Shown: piece by piece, positions 48,118-59,417 of the stretch
How positions within the stretch are numbered: position 1 is the stretch's first letter
How the letters are laid out: each line of letters starts with the position of its first letter
Assembly: GCA_013339895.1 (NCBI GenBank)
Contig: JABACO010000028.1
Location: 350,652 to 414,651, forward strand
Length of the DNA stretch: 64,000 nt
Reading direction: 5' to 3'
From: Ephydatia muelleri
Lineage: Eukaryota; Porifera; Demospongiae; Spongillida; Spongillidae
Translations under genes and position numbers: made by a program
Notes under the pieces: model-generated
Seen by the model: the letters and a program-made list of their open reading frames with translations, nothing else
Told to the model about the DNA's origin: nothing
Databases searched by the model: none

Positions 48118-48754
48118 ATATAGGACCAGTTTAGTACCCATATGAATACGCATTGTTAACTTGTGAAGCATCATGCAATTCAACAATATGGCCTGCCTGG
48201 ATGGAGTTACAAATCAATAAACTAATGCATAACAACAACACCAAATTCTCCAAGAGCCAGTGCATGTGTGATATATACTTTCTTCCCATCCCAAAATGAA
48301 CTTGAGTATGTACTACAATGTAGGTGGAGGGGGTTGAATTTATAAGGTGTGACTGTTTACAAATGGGTTATTGTGTCAGTGCGTGTTCTGTGTGGTATGT
48401 TACGTGTATCAGACTTTGTTAAGGGCATGCAATGTAACATATGCACATTTGCGTATGGATCTATATAGAAAGTTGGCGACTGACTCAATGAATGTTGTGT
48501 TGTGTATTGGACTTCTTGTTATCAACAAGACCTTTCAATTGGTAGCAGAGAATGCAGAGAATGTCTGACAGACATGCTAGCTTGTTAGTTTGTGTGTGTG
48601 TGATGTATTTTAGTGTTTGCGTGTCAGTTGTGTCATGTCGAAAAATCGCCCATACATTGGCACTATTTTGAGATTTATTTCCAATTGATTCTTTAATAGT
48701 ATTTGTGCATGCTCATATGTATATCTGTGTATGTGTAAACATATGGACTAATTT

Positions 48755-49002
48755 GGGACAGTTTCCGCGAAAATTGCCCCACGGTTAAAATGTTATAAAA
48801 ATGCATCGCGTTTGAATTGCTATAACTTCCCAACGGATAACGCTATTGACTTCCTATTTTCAACACTTCATACTACACCATTTCACTATGAAGTGTTGAA
48901 AATAGGAAGTCGATAGCGTTATTCGTTGGGACGATATAGCGATTCAAACGCGATGCATTTTTATAACATTAACCGTGGGGCAATTTTCGCGAAAACTGTC
49001 CC
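48755..49002. mobile_element. Perfect palindromic MITE (248 bp)
   Basis: Left end GGGACAGTTTCCGCGAAAAT, right end its complement. The arms pair almost completely down to a centre at ACACCATTTCACTAT (about 48875). The centre and the TCGATAGCGTTA motif are also found in the foldback element at 5807-6546, suggesting one superfamily. Confidence 0.88.
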
Positions 49003-49069
49003 ATTTTTATTTGTGCATATTTATGTGTGCTCGCATTATGTGTGCTAGATTGTATAATCAACATTTCAG

Positions 49070-49139
49070 AAGCCCTTCGCTGCTGGCAGAATACATTGAG
49101 TGATCTTGAGCCTGAATGCAACAGTGAAGCCAGAACAGT
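49070..49139 (+). other. Exon-like segment, duplicated near 56170
   Basis: Flanked by TTTCAG and GTGTAAG/GTAAG, it reads EALRCWQNTLSDLEPECNSE. A diverged copy at about 56170-56265 reads EALCCWQNTQGVWLSDHEPE. I cannot name the source gene; it may be a domain exon carried in a repeat. Confidence 0.35.
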
Positions 49140-49842
49140 GTAAGACTATAAGGCTGTGTCATGTGTATGTGTGTGTGTGTGTGTGATGTGTGTGCATGTG
49201 AGTGTGCGTATGAGTTAAATTATACATATTGTTATTGAAGTGGCGCATACGATACCCACATTAGTAGTAAGGTTATGTTAATTTTCTATATATGGGTTAA
49301 AGAACACTTGGTTAAAAATAGGCCTATTAGTATACCATTGGGAGCGTGATACCCATTATTTTTAGGCTTTGTTTATAAACACGTGTTAGCGTAAGTAGCT
49401 GTTCAGTTATTGTGAAGAACAAGGGGAGTGGTCTGCGATGGTGTAGTGCATTACAATTGTACCATATTTTTTGTGATGATAATAAGATTCAAAAAGGTCT
49501 GCGGCATCGGCCTTCTACATACATGTATGAGTGCTTACTATTAATAATAATGGCAGTAGAAATGGGTGTGCAGAGTGCAGAACATTTACTGATAGCTGAA
49601 ATGTTGTATTCAAATTCGCTGTCGTGCTTCCTACTACTCACTATTCCCCCTTCCCAGTATTCACGATTCCTTTTGAAGTATTTTCGTGCCTTTCTGCAAA
49701 GTAGAGAATTAGTCGACATCCTCTGCTCGGTTAGCATTATTTCCATTGCAGGATCTCTCTTGCATGAACTATGATAGCTTCTCTTGGCTACGTCATTCAG
49801 TTTATCACCACCTGTGCAGGGGCAGATCCAGGATTTCAGAAA

Positions 49843-49866
49843 GGGGGGGGGGGGGGGGGGGGGGGG
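49843..49866. repeat. Poly-G run
   Basis: About 24 G inside the left end of the TIR element. Length is likely unstable. Confidence 0.85.
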
Positions 49867-50022
49867 TTGTTAATTAAATAATATTCATTAAAGCAGGGGA
49901 GGCCCAGCTAGGGGTCTGGGGGAGCACTGTAAGCTCCCCCAGCGCTGGGACGGAGCCCCAGCCGCCAATGTTTTTTTATATCATGTGCAAAACACTACAT
50001 TAAACTGCGCAGTATTTATCAA

Positions 50023-50480
50023 ATGCCACTGCCGGAACAACCACTGCTACTTGTACTGATGGAACAACCACTGCCTCTGGTACTGATGGAACAACCACTG
50101 TCTCTGGTACTGATGGAACAACCACTGTCACTGGTACTGATGGAACAACCACTGCCTCTGGTACTGATGGAACAACCACTGCCACTGGTACTGCCGGAAC
50201 AACCACTGTCACTGGTACTGATGGAACAACCACTGTCACTGGTACTGATGGAACAACCACTGTCACTGGTACTCATGGAACAACCACTGTCGCTGGTACT
50301 GATGGAACAACCACTGTCACTGGTACTGACGGAACAACCACTGTCACTGGTACTGATGGAACAACCACTGTCGCTGGTACTGATGGAACAACCACTGTCA
50401 CTGTACTGATGGAACAACCACTGACACTGGTACTGATGGAACAACCACTGCCTCTGGTACTGATGGAACAACTACTAGTG
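50023..50480 (+). repeat. 27-bp minisatellite inside the TIR element
   Basis: About 17 copies of GGAACAACCACTGTCACTGG-TACTGAT. Because 27 is a multiple of three, one frame reads as a Thr-rich GTDGTTTVT repeat, but one copy lacks two bases and there is no start or flanking domain, so I do not call a protein. Confidence 0.9.
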
Positions 50481-50869
50481 CCACTGCTCACTGAAGACAT
50501 GTGCTTCTTTGCAGGTCCACATAAATCATCAGGATATTCGAGCGAATATAAATATAGAAACTTGGTCATGGTGGGACAGTGCGAGAGTCAGAGTACTGCC
50601 ACAGCACACAGTACCATGGGACAGTTGTGACCACTAATGCAATAACACACCGCATAATTGCATAAGTGGTCCATGGGTCTAGACAATCAAATACCTAGAA
50701 TACTTCAGCTTATGAAAATAACAAATAATCAATTAGACAAACCTCTTCAAAAACGTCATGATATGCCTTGCTGTTTGTTTGCTCACACAGCTGCAGTTGC
50801 ATTACGAATTTCAGCCATCTTTACTTTGCAATAATTCTTGATTGTTAAGAATTCTAAGAATATGGAGTA

Positions 50870-53800
50870 ATGCTTAAACGACACTCTGGGACGTCTAGAT
50901 GTTGCGCTTGCAACAGAGTCAATGCTCGCTGCAAATCCTGTGCGTGCATTAAAGCAGGCCGCTCTTGTTCCAGCTCTCAGCCATCGAAGCGGAACCGGTG
51001 TTCTAATTCAGGCGCCCCTCCGGTTGCTTCGCTACACAACTCTGATTTGCCATCTTCATCGCAACTGGTGTTTCCCCTAACTGACGATCATTTGTGTGAA
51101 GGCCTCACGCAATCAAATTCACAGCCTTTGCCTACCGCAGCACTGGGTTCATCGGAACCATTACCTCCTCCAGCTGGTTCACAGCCGCAGCTGCTTCCCA
51201 GTCAACTGCAAACACTTTCACCGCCCTCCCAGACAGGCCTAGTTCCAGCTTTACAGCCGTCGCCTTCATCTTCTTCCTCTCCATTGCAATATCTACCATT
51301 TCCAGGCCCATATCAACCACCCTCGACATCAAGGCAAGCGTTTTCTGTTCTTCCATGTCAAGTTGTGTACCCTGAGCCTTCAGTCCCGTCCCTGCCCTTT
51401 CGGACAAATGCTCCATCACCACGGTCGGCCCGTCTTCCAGGGCTGCCTCCTGTTACCGCCCACAGGAAACAGTGTATAGTTGCAGGATGCCAGGAGTACA
51501 TTGCACCCACCATGTAGCGAAGTCACATGAATCTCCACGCTCAAGGGGTTTTTCCTGGTGAAGTACCTACGTGGTGGCTAGAGGAACAAGACCTCTCTGT
51601 CTGCACCCATTGTCTCCGTCTTGTAGCAGTGTCCCACTTTGCATCTCATCTGGAGAAGTGCCCCACAAATGTCTCAGGTTGTCGTAGTGCCCTTCCTAGT
51701 TCCCTTGCTGACTCCAGTCCTTCTGAAAATCCAATTCATGCACTTCCTTCACTTGAAGTTGTGTGTGAACTGCAGTGTCCAACAATTCGCTACATTCCCC
51801 ACAAGGCCAGGCCTGCCTTTGCTCGTGTCCTGTCAGATGTCCTGAAATCAATCTGCTATGAGAACTCAGAGGAGGCATGGTTGAGGCTCTTTATGCTCCC
51901 CAAATGTGTGCTGCGAGCTTCTAGGTGGGGTGGGCGTCACTGTAAGCATCCATCAATAGAGCAGCTATGCAGCCTGTGGTCCCAAGGTGACACTGGTATC
52001 ATTTGGAACCGAATAAACAAGCGTCCTGTCATTCCTCCTCAAAAGCAAAATTCTCAGGTGGATATTTCCAAAAAGAACATTTCTTAGGCTATAGGTCTGA
52101 GTAGAGAGGGGTTACTAGGGAAAGCTTGCCAGGCCCTTGTGTCACCAGGTGTCACGCCCAATACCCCAGAGGTATGGGATTTGCTCCGGCAGAGGCATCC
52201 TAGATGTCCCCATCCTTCCCTGCCCATCTCTTCGAGTCCTCCTGTCAATCACGTGTTGCCACATGACTTTAACATTTTGTCAGTTCTCCATTCCTTCCCC
52301 AAAGGTACAGCCTGCGGCCCTTCAGGGCTTTGCATTCAGCATCTACTTGATGCTGCTCAGGTCCATCTACCCACTCCTATTTGTTCCTCTTTGCGTGGTG
52401 TAGTCGACATCCTGGCCAGTGGTAGAGCTCCAGTTTCGGTATCAAAGTTTCTGGCGGGTGGTTCTTTCACTGCACTAGTGAAGAACAAAGAGGGACGTCC
52501 ATTGGACATTTGCCCCATCATAGTTGGGGAGGCATTGAGACGTTTAACAGGGAAGTGTCTTTGTTACATCACCAAGCCCAATACTTCAGATTTTTTAACT
52601 CCTTTTCAATATGGAGTCGCCTGCCCTGCTGGGGCAGAAAAGGTCATCCATTGTGTTAGGAGCAGCATCCAGGAACATTGAAAGATGATAATTTTACTGT
52701 CTGCAAGGTGGATATATCTAATGCATTCAACCTTGTGTCTCGGCAGGCTCTCCTGGAGGAATGTGCAGTCCATTTCCCAGAGCTTCTTCCCTGGGTAGGC
52801 TGGTGTTATGGTTCCCACCCTACGTTATGGCACCCTCTTGGACAGTTAAGTTCGGAGACAGGGGTCCAGCAAGGGGATCCCCTGGGTCCACTTCTCTTTT
52901 CCTTAGTTCTGCACAAGTTGGTGCTATCCATTGCACAGGACAAGGATTGTCTATCTCGATTGTCCAACAGATGGTACCTTGACGATGGTGTTTTGTCAGG
53001 ACACTCTCAGGCTGTTACCCGGGCGGTGACTCTCATTCAAGAGATGGGTCCATCTTTGGGGCTGTTTATCAATGTTTCTAAATGTGAGTTGTTTGGACAC
53101 GGTGACCTGTCCTCCTTCCCTTCTGAGATGAAAGTGTCACGAGTACCTAACCTCGAGATCCTTGGTGCACCAATTGGTGATCCCATTTTTTGTGCCAAAT
53201 TCTTAGCACAAAAGCGTGCCGATGCAGCGAAACTCCTATCCCAATTGGCAGAAGTAGGTGCAGAGGATCCCCCGGTGGCTTTCCTTCTCCTACGGCAATG
53301 TGCCACATTCTGCAAGTTGGTGCACCTTGCCCGTTCCACACCTCCTTCATACGTCGCTGATGGCTTGGCTTTATTTGACAAGGATGTGTGTCAATGCTTC
53401 TCTGAATGCACAGCGTTAGACACCTCTGATATTGATTGGATGCAAGCACAACTCAGTCTTAGTAGGGGTGGACTTGGCCTTCGTAGTTTGGCATGCCATT
53501 CCGTTGCAGCGTACCTAGCCTCTCTTAGTAGTTTGGGCTTTGACAAGTCTTTTAACTTGCATTTGTCGGAGTCAATCGCGCTTTTTAATGAGTTAGTGCC
53601 AGCAGCTGATTCCATCACTGAAGAGCTATTAGCCACCTCTAACCTGCGCCAGCACACTTTGTCTAGCAAAATTGAAGATCAGCAATTTCGGCAGCTGTTT
53701 GATCTCTCCTCTCCGGCCCATAGAGCTCGCTTATTATCAGTCTCATCACGTCATGCTGCTTCTTGGCTTACTGTTATCCCCTCTCCAGGCCTTAACCTGC

Positions 53801-54462
53801 ATCTAGAGCCTAACGAATTTCAGGTCGCCATCAAGTGGTGGCTTGGTATGGATGTTTCATTTGGCTCATGCTGTCCCTATTGTCCTAACCACAGGCTGGA
53901 TCCGCTTGGTCACCATGCATTGACGTGCAAACACGGAGGTGATGTGGTCTTGCGTCACAACAACCTTCGTGATGTTTTTGTGGAGTCCTGTCATAGGGCT
54001 TGCTTAGGAGGTCAGGTCGAAGTTGGAAGTGGTCTTGGTCTTGACAGGCTGCACTCTCGTCCTGCTGACGTACTTGTCAACAACTGGCACCTTGGCAAAC
54101 CTGCTGCTTTTGACCTCACTGTCACTTCACCGCTTAACCCAATCACTGTGACTGAAGCGGGGGTGAGGTGTGGGTCTTCTGCTCTGGTTGCTGAGGCGAG
54201 AAAGCATAATGCCAATGACTCAAAGTGTGCTGAGCTTGGATGGGTGTGCATTCCCCTGGCTGTGGAGTCACATGGATGCTGGGGCACAGAAGCACAACAA
54301 TCCTTCTCGTGTCTTGCGGCTCGTCTAGCCATCCAAATGGGATTTAGCAAACCTCAGGCTACCACCACCGTGTACCAGAGGCTAAGCCTTTCGCTCGTGA
54401 GAGCCAACGCTAGAGCCTTGCTCTCCCATGCAAGGCTTTGGCAGTCGGAGGAGGGGGGTTGA
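50870..54462 (+). mobile_element. Non-LTR retrotransposon with RT and restriction-like endonuclease (R2-like)
   Basis: One degraded ORF of about 1200 codons. N-terminus: Cys-rich RCCACNRVNARCKSCACIKA then GRSC (residues about 10-35), a Pro/Ser-rich linker, then a zinc-finger-like CTHCLRLVAVSHFASHLEKC. RT: KGTACGPSGL, GVQQGDPLGPLLF, and the catalytic box YLDDG (YADD/FADD in most LINEs). C-terminus: a CPYCPNH..HHALTC knuckle and the endonuclease core RPADVLV..AAFDLTV, the order found in R2, NeSL and Hero-type elements. Breaks: in-frame TAG at 51515 and 52085 and a frame shift near 52680. The 3' flank ends in a TAA-rich tail at 54540-54560. It is not in rDNA here and lies within a TIR element. 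Confidence 0.85.
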
Positions 54463-54879
54463 GGTGTGTGGGTGTGGGGTGGTTGCTGCTGAGACTTTGA
54501 TTTTGTTGGTGTGTTATGTAAAATTTGAAATTCCATACTAATAATGATAATAATAATAAACACGAGCAAACACACATACACATGCATAACACAATTAAGA
54601 TTAACAATCCTGAAGGGGAATAATTAAATAACTCATTGCGGGTTTGAAAGGGGGGGTTGCAACCCCCCCCCCCCCCCTTCCCCCCCTCTTCCCTGGATCC
54701 GCCACTGCCTGTGCATGTGAGAGTAAAGTAAATTAGTTACGGCAATTTACACACTGCCTCTACCTATATCTTGGCAGCTGAATTGTTTTATATTGCCATG
54801 CAACCTGAACATTGTGGCAAATGCATTGCCATAATATGCATGTATGGAGTCACTCTATCCTTTTGATAGCACAGGAGAC

Positions 54880-55190
54880 AGGGCGACACAATCTTTGTCC
54901 AGTACAATCTTTTGCTTTGTCCAGTACAGCTCAGGAAGCTTATGGTTGAGAGAAGTTAACATGGATATTACAAATCCACCCTCAGGACCAACTATAATTT
55001 TTGAGGACAATCAGTCAGCTATTTGCATGTTGAAAAATCCTCAATTTCATGGAAGGTCAAAACATATAAACATCCAGTTTCATTTTATTTAAGAACAAGT
55101 AACTGCCAACAATATTTGGTCCTTCTGAAGACATGGTCACTGACCTACTGACTAAAGGAATTCTGAGAAACTGAGGGAGTTGTGTGGACT
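54880..55190 (+). mobile_element. Fossil Ty1/copia fragment (pol RNase H end)
   Basis: Short remnant of an LTR retrotransposon. FEDNQSAICMLKNPQFHGRS and, further on, DMVTDLLTKG are typical of the 3' end of copia pol. The element is broken, and I see no clear LTRs, capsid or protease part. Probably old. Confidence 0.7.
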
Positions 55191-56040
55191 GAGGAGCTGT
55201 GTTTCGTGTGAGGAGTGTGGGAGACAGGTGCACGCTTCAACAAACTCCTGAATGGGGTCAAGCTCCACTATTCCAAAGTACATTGCAGCTGACTTGAACC
55301 TTGTCAATGCATGAATACAACTATTATGTATATAAGCATGGGTTGTATGTTAGTTCTTTATCTGGTCAAGTAGTGTCTGGTCAAGTAGTGCAATATGACT
55401 GTTCAGTGGTTATGTTACTTGTTGTGCTTGGTTAACAGCTGCTCTGAGCTCCAACAACACATACACACAAGCACACACACACAAAAAAAACCCTCCTCCC
55501 TTATCATATGTTTAGCTTTGCTTCCAGTGACATGTACATGTACTGGTAACAGTTTGAGCTGTAATATGCATTGCCTAACCAGTTGACACATTTCCTCTTC
55601 CTCATCAGTATGAGCCACCAACAGGTATTCTTCTTATAGAGCGCTCTTTTTTAATGGTTGGTCTGCACATAGAACAATCTTGGTACCTGCAATTGACCAT
55701 TATTAGCAGTTAGCTAGTTGCCACACATTCTGCAATTGTTGCTAATGAGTATCCATTCCTTGTGTCTGAATACATCCGGGCTCTTAGCTTTCATACCCCC
55801 AAATTAAATAACTTGTGTGTCTTGGGTACATTCAAAGATGAACGAACCATAAACTATCAGCATTGTTTAAATTTAGTTTGGCCCAAAAATTATGATACAG
55901 AGCATGCCCTTGCCTGCATGTACAGTGTGAAACTTTATCTACGACTATGCAGTTGTAAAAATGTGCAGTATTTGTAAATGCTCATATGCATATATGTGTA
56001 TCTTTGTGTGTGCATGTTTATGTGATTTGCATTGTATGTG
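55191..56040. other. Unassigned stretch after the copia fragment
   Basis: Contains a short direct repeat TCTGGTCAAGTAGTG (about 55360-55390) and no ORF or repeat family that I recognise. Confidence 0.4.
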
Positions 56041-56903
56041 TGTATGTAGGCACATATCCAGGATTTCAAAGGGGGGTTCCCAACTTTGTACATAATCGAA
56101 ATACGAGCTGGGGGTGGGGTCTGGGCAACACAGAACCCTCGATGTACAATAAAATGGACAACAATTCAGAAGCCCTTTGCTGCTGGCAAAACACGCAAGG
56201 TGTATGGCTGAGTGATCATGAGCCTGAATGCTACAAATGCAACAGTGAAAAACTAAGTTGTTCGTGAACAGAGTAAAACTATAAGGCTTTGCATGTGTGT
56301 GTGGGTGTGTTTTTGGTGGTGATGGCATGGGCCTTTTGGGCCTCAAGCATTAGTTCTGATGCCATAAAGTTTACAATCAAGTACATGGTGGAAGGGGGGT
56401 GGAGTGTGCTTTGGGCCTGATGCAAAGCCTTTGGCCTAGTAGTGACAGAAGCATTTAAGACTTCTGATGCATAAAGTCCTGGTACTTTGTTGTTCTAGGG
56501 TTCAATATCAAGAACTGTTTTAAAAGTCTTTATGAACTGTTTCTATGAAGATGAGACGACATGTTACTCGAGGACACCCGTGTATCTATTTTTTGTACTG
56601 GGGAAGAGCAGCAGGCTCCAGGAACCCAATGCTGAGACTAACCATCTGAAGTGTTCAACACGTCCAGGAACCCATCCACCTCAGGCTCAGCAAATTTACT
56701 CAAGGACTGGAGTTTTGACCCTATAGGTTCCACTCTACCAGGCAGACGTCAGCTAATCTGGAGAGGGCATGCACTTCATCAAGCATCCAAAAATGACCAA
56801 ATGGGCAGGTGTGTTGAGCATACCAAAGGCAGGCACATGTGTCCAGCTCTGGCAATGGAGACCTACAGAGAATACTGCCACTGTTCGTCTCACTCCTCAG
56901 CCC

Positions 56904-58585
56904 TCACAGAAATGAGTATGAGTTAAGAACAAAGATGCGTACGAGTGAAGAGCAATTGTTTACTTGCATTTTCCTTTGCCAGGGCCTTTGTATTTTCTTC
57001 ATTGGGGGGATCCCTCGTTCTCCGTTGTTGCAGAGGGTAATAGGGCTGTGGGCGTTGTCCAGGAGGTCCCCCTCATGCTCCTCCCTCCGAGTGTCTCTGG
57101 AGGTGGATGGCAGGGAGTCGTCCTCCCTCTTCCCTCGAGGATCGGGCCGCGGTCCATTCCAGCGAGGGTGGTGATAAAGTTGTCGCCTTCCCTCCCTGTT
57201 GTCCCTCTTCTTATTGGCCTCGAGGTCTCGGACTACGTCCGAGACACTCCTCTGGAGCTGTGTCACCACAGTATCCTGATTGCCCCTGGGAGCAGAGGGT
57301 CCAGTCGGGTGGATTACCCTTTTGTTGCACTTTCTTACCAATGTTTGTAACAACATACCCTTTTGATGGCTCGGCACTTGTCACTATAGTGGCATTCGTA
57401 ACTGGAGCCTCATCCGCTGCAGCAGCAGATAATGGTCATCTGGCTGCAGTGGTGGGTGTCGTGCTGCTGGTTTTGGAGGCACGAGGGGGAGTAGTTTTCT
57501 CCATCTTTTGGGCCAATGGTTGAGCCTTCCTCCCCACAATCTGCATACGTGGAAGTGGAGGTTTTGTTCCCCTTCCCTGCAACCTTATCGGTAGTGGGTG
57601 GGGCTGGTTTACAAACCTCCTTTCCCAGTATCAGTTGATGGTCCTGGTTTGGGTACCACTGCCACGCGTCCAACCTTGGAGAGGTTGTCCAACTTACGCA
57701 AGAAAGCTTGGGTGGCTTTTTCTTGTTTTGCCGTCAGTTTTGGGAGCAATGGCTTCCTCTCTGACCAGTTCATCAAGGAGCTCCTCTTGAGTCTCCTTGT
57801 TGGTCACTGTGCAAAAGGTTTTGACCCGGTCAGTCATCACCTGTATGCATCCACACTGCTGACGTAGGGCCTCTTCCTCCCACAGTTTGATGAGGAGGCG
57901 CATCTTTTTGATGGCTGCCTTCCTCTCGATGGTTACCCATTCTTTGGTAAACCATTGGGGTGGGTTCGAGACTTGTGGCCTCTGTTTGGTGGACAGTCCA
58001 GCTGAAATTAGGTCGAGCTCGAGGTATTGGGTAAGGACCAATCCATTATGCTTTGCTCTCAACATTGCTCCAAAATGGGAGAGCAGCTTGACAGGGAATG
58101 TCTGGAAGTTATCGATGCACGTCGTCGACCGGCACTGGAATGCAGGTCTCCTTTGACAGAGACACTGCACAACCAGGGTAGTTGTGTGTAAGGTTTTTGG
58201 ATATGTGTGTGTGCACAGCGTCCACCGCAGGCCACACCGTCGAAACACCCGCTCCCCCTTAAAATTGTGTTGACGCATACCTGCTGATGGCTGCTGAATT
58301 TCACAGCTTGTGGAGTTCGACCTCCAGCAAATCTTGTGTCACTTGCAGATTTGCCCACTGCACACCTTCAGGGATGAGTGGTTTGTTGACCAACTCAAGC
58401 CACTGCTCATTGTCGCTAGAGGTGTCGACCTCCACCATTTCTACAGATTGTTTGTCTGCAGCTGGTGTTGGTGGGACAACGGAGACTTGTTGGTCTCCAC
58501 TGTCAAGTGACATCATTCTTGCCTCAGTGGCAGGTGTTAACGTAACATGCCCTTGTTGTACTACCTTATTTGAGTGGTAGTGCAC
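56904..58585 (-). pseudogene. Fragmented ORF of unknown family
   Basis: Four minus-strand open pieces follow one another: 58585-58301 (acidic, Ser/Thr-rich), 58278-57694 (Lys/Glu-rich helical, QEELLDELVREEAIAP), 57673-57410, and 57377-56904 (Arg/Asp/Glu-rich). They look like one gene body interrupted by stops and shifts. No domain recognised. A multi-exon host gene cannot be excluded, but the borders between pieces are not good splice sites. Confidence 0.3.
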
Positions 58586-58589
58586 ATGC

Positions 58590-59410
58590 TATGCCCCATT
58601 CTGGTGACCGAAACCATGGTCAAGTTCAGCATGAACCGTTTGTGGTTTGTACATCTCCTGGAATTTAGTGCCAAGTTTAAAGTCCCAAGTACAATGCTAG
58701 CTGCCTAGCTTACACACATGTAATGCTGCCGTGCCAGTAGTAGGCCTACACTAACACACAACTACTGTCCTACTTGATCGTTTACCCAAACATCCCGTAG
58801 CACCCATTTACACGTGTCTGCTGTAGCTTTTAAAACATGCCTGCCCTGCTACTATCAGCACGCCATGCCTAACTAGCTTCTATGGGAACCTGTCTGGAGT
58901 TTTGTGCCTTTATGGTAGGTAAGGGAAGCTGTTCTACCAATTGAACTTACGCTTGCCGTTAGTACGTACAAGCCTGCTAGATTATATAACACAAGTCAGC
59001 AAGCTTAAACAAACCAACCTATTAAAGATTTATCGTGCCACGGATAACCGTTTTGTTGGCTACTATAGTTTATGCCTTTACACTATAAAGGTGCACGCTT
59101 TAAAAAAAACCCTACCGAACCACAGCACCCAAGGGAACCCTTTTAGTACCTTGCCGCCTCATAAGGACACTTGCAATGTCTTACGTAGCCACGGTACACT
59201 TTGTTGCAATGCTACCATTACCCTTCTTAGAAGCTTTAATAGACAGTAGTCAAACTGATTCATGCTAATGTGGCATTTGTTTGGCTGCTTTGTACGTAGA
59301 GGGATTGGAAACGGTGCACGTGAACTCAATTATCGCTCCCAATCCGTGCAGTTCTCGTCCCCAGGCTCATGTACATTTTGAAGTGCACATTGATTCCTCT
59401 GGACAAGGTA
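58590..59410. other. No gene seen
   Basis: Scattered short frames only; no splice-consistent coding, RNA gene or clear repeat. Confidence 0.4.
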
Positions 59411-59417
59411 TTTAACA

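Larger units (their letters stand above)
49817..54707. mobile_element. 4.9-kb TIR element with target duplication, hosting a LINE
   Basis: The left end CAGGGGCAGATCCAGG and right end (as reverse complement) CAGTGGCGGATCCAGG match at 14 of 16 positions, and both run into G/C homopolymers. CCTGTG precedes the left end (49811-49816) and follows the right end (54708-54713); CCTGTGCA matches over 8 bp if CA is counted in the flank. This marks one insertion event for the whole 4.9 kb. Inside lie a 27-bp minisatellite and an endonuclease-bearing LINE. hAT-like termini are the nearest match. A partial related left end sits at about 56048. Confidence 0.7.

Noticed and set aside
49412-49774. 120-codon plus-strand ORF and its minus-strand counterpart
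   Set aside because: No recognisable domain, no splice context and no repeat match.
50023-50480. Thr-rich GTDGTTTVT repeat protein
   Set aside because: Open in every frame because the unit is 27 bp, with a two-base slip in one copy and no initiator or domain around it.
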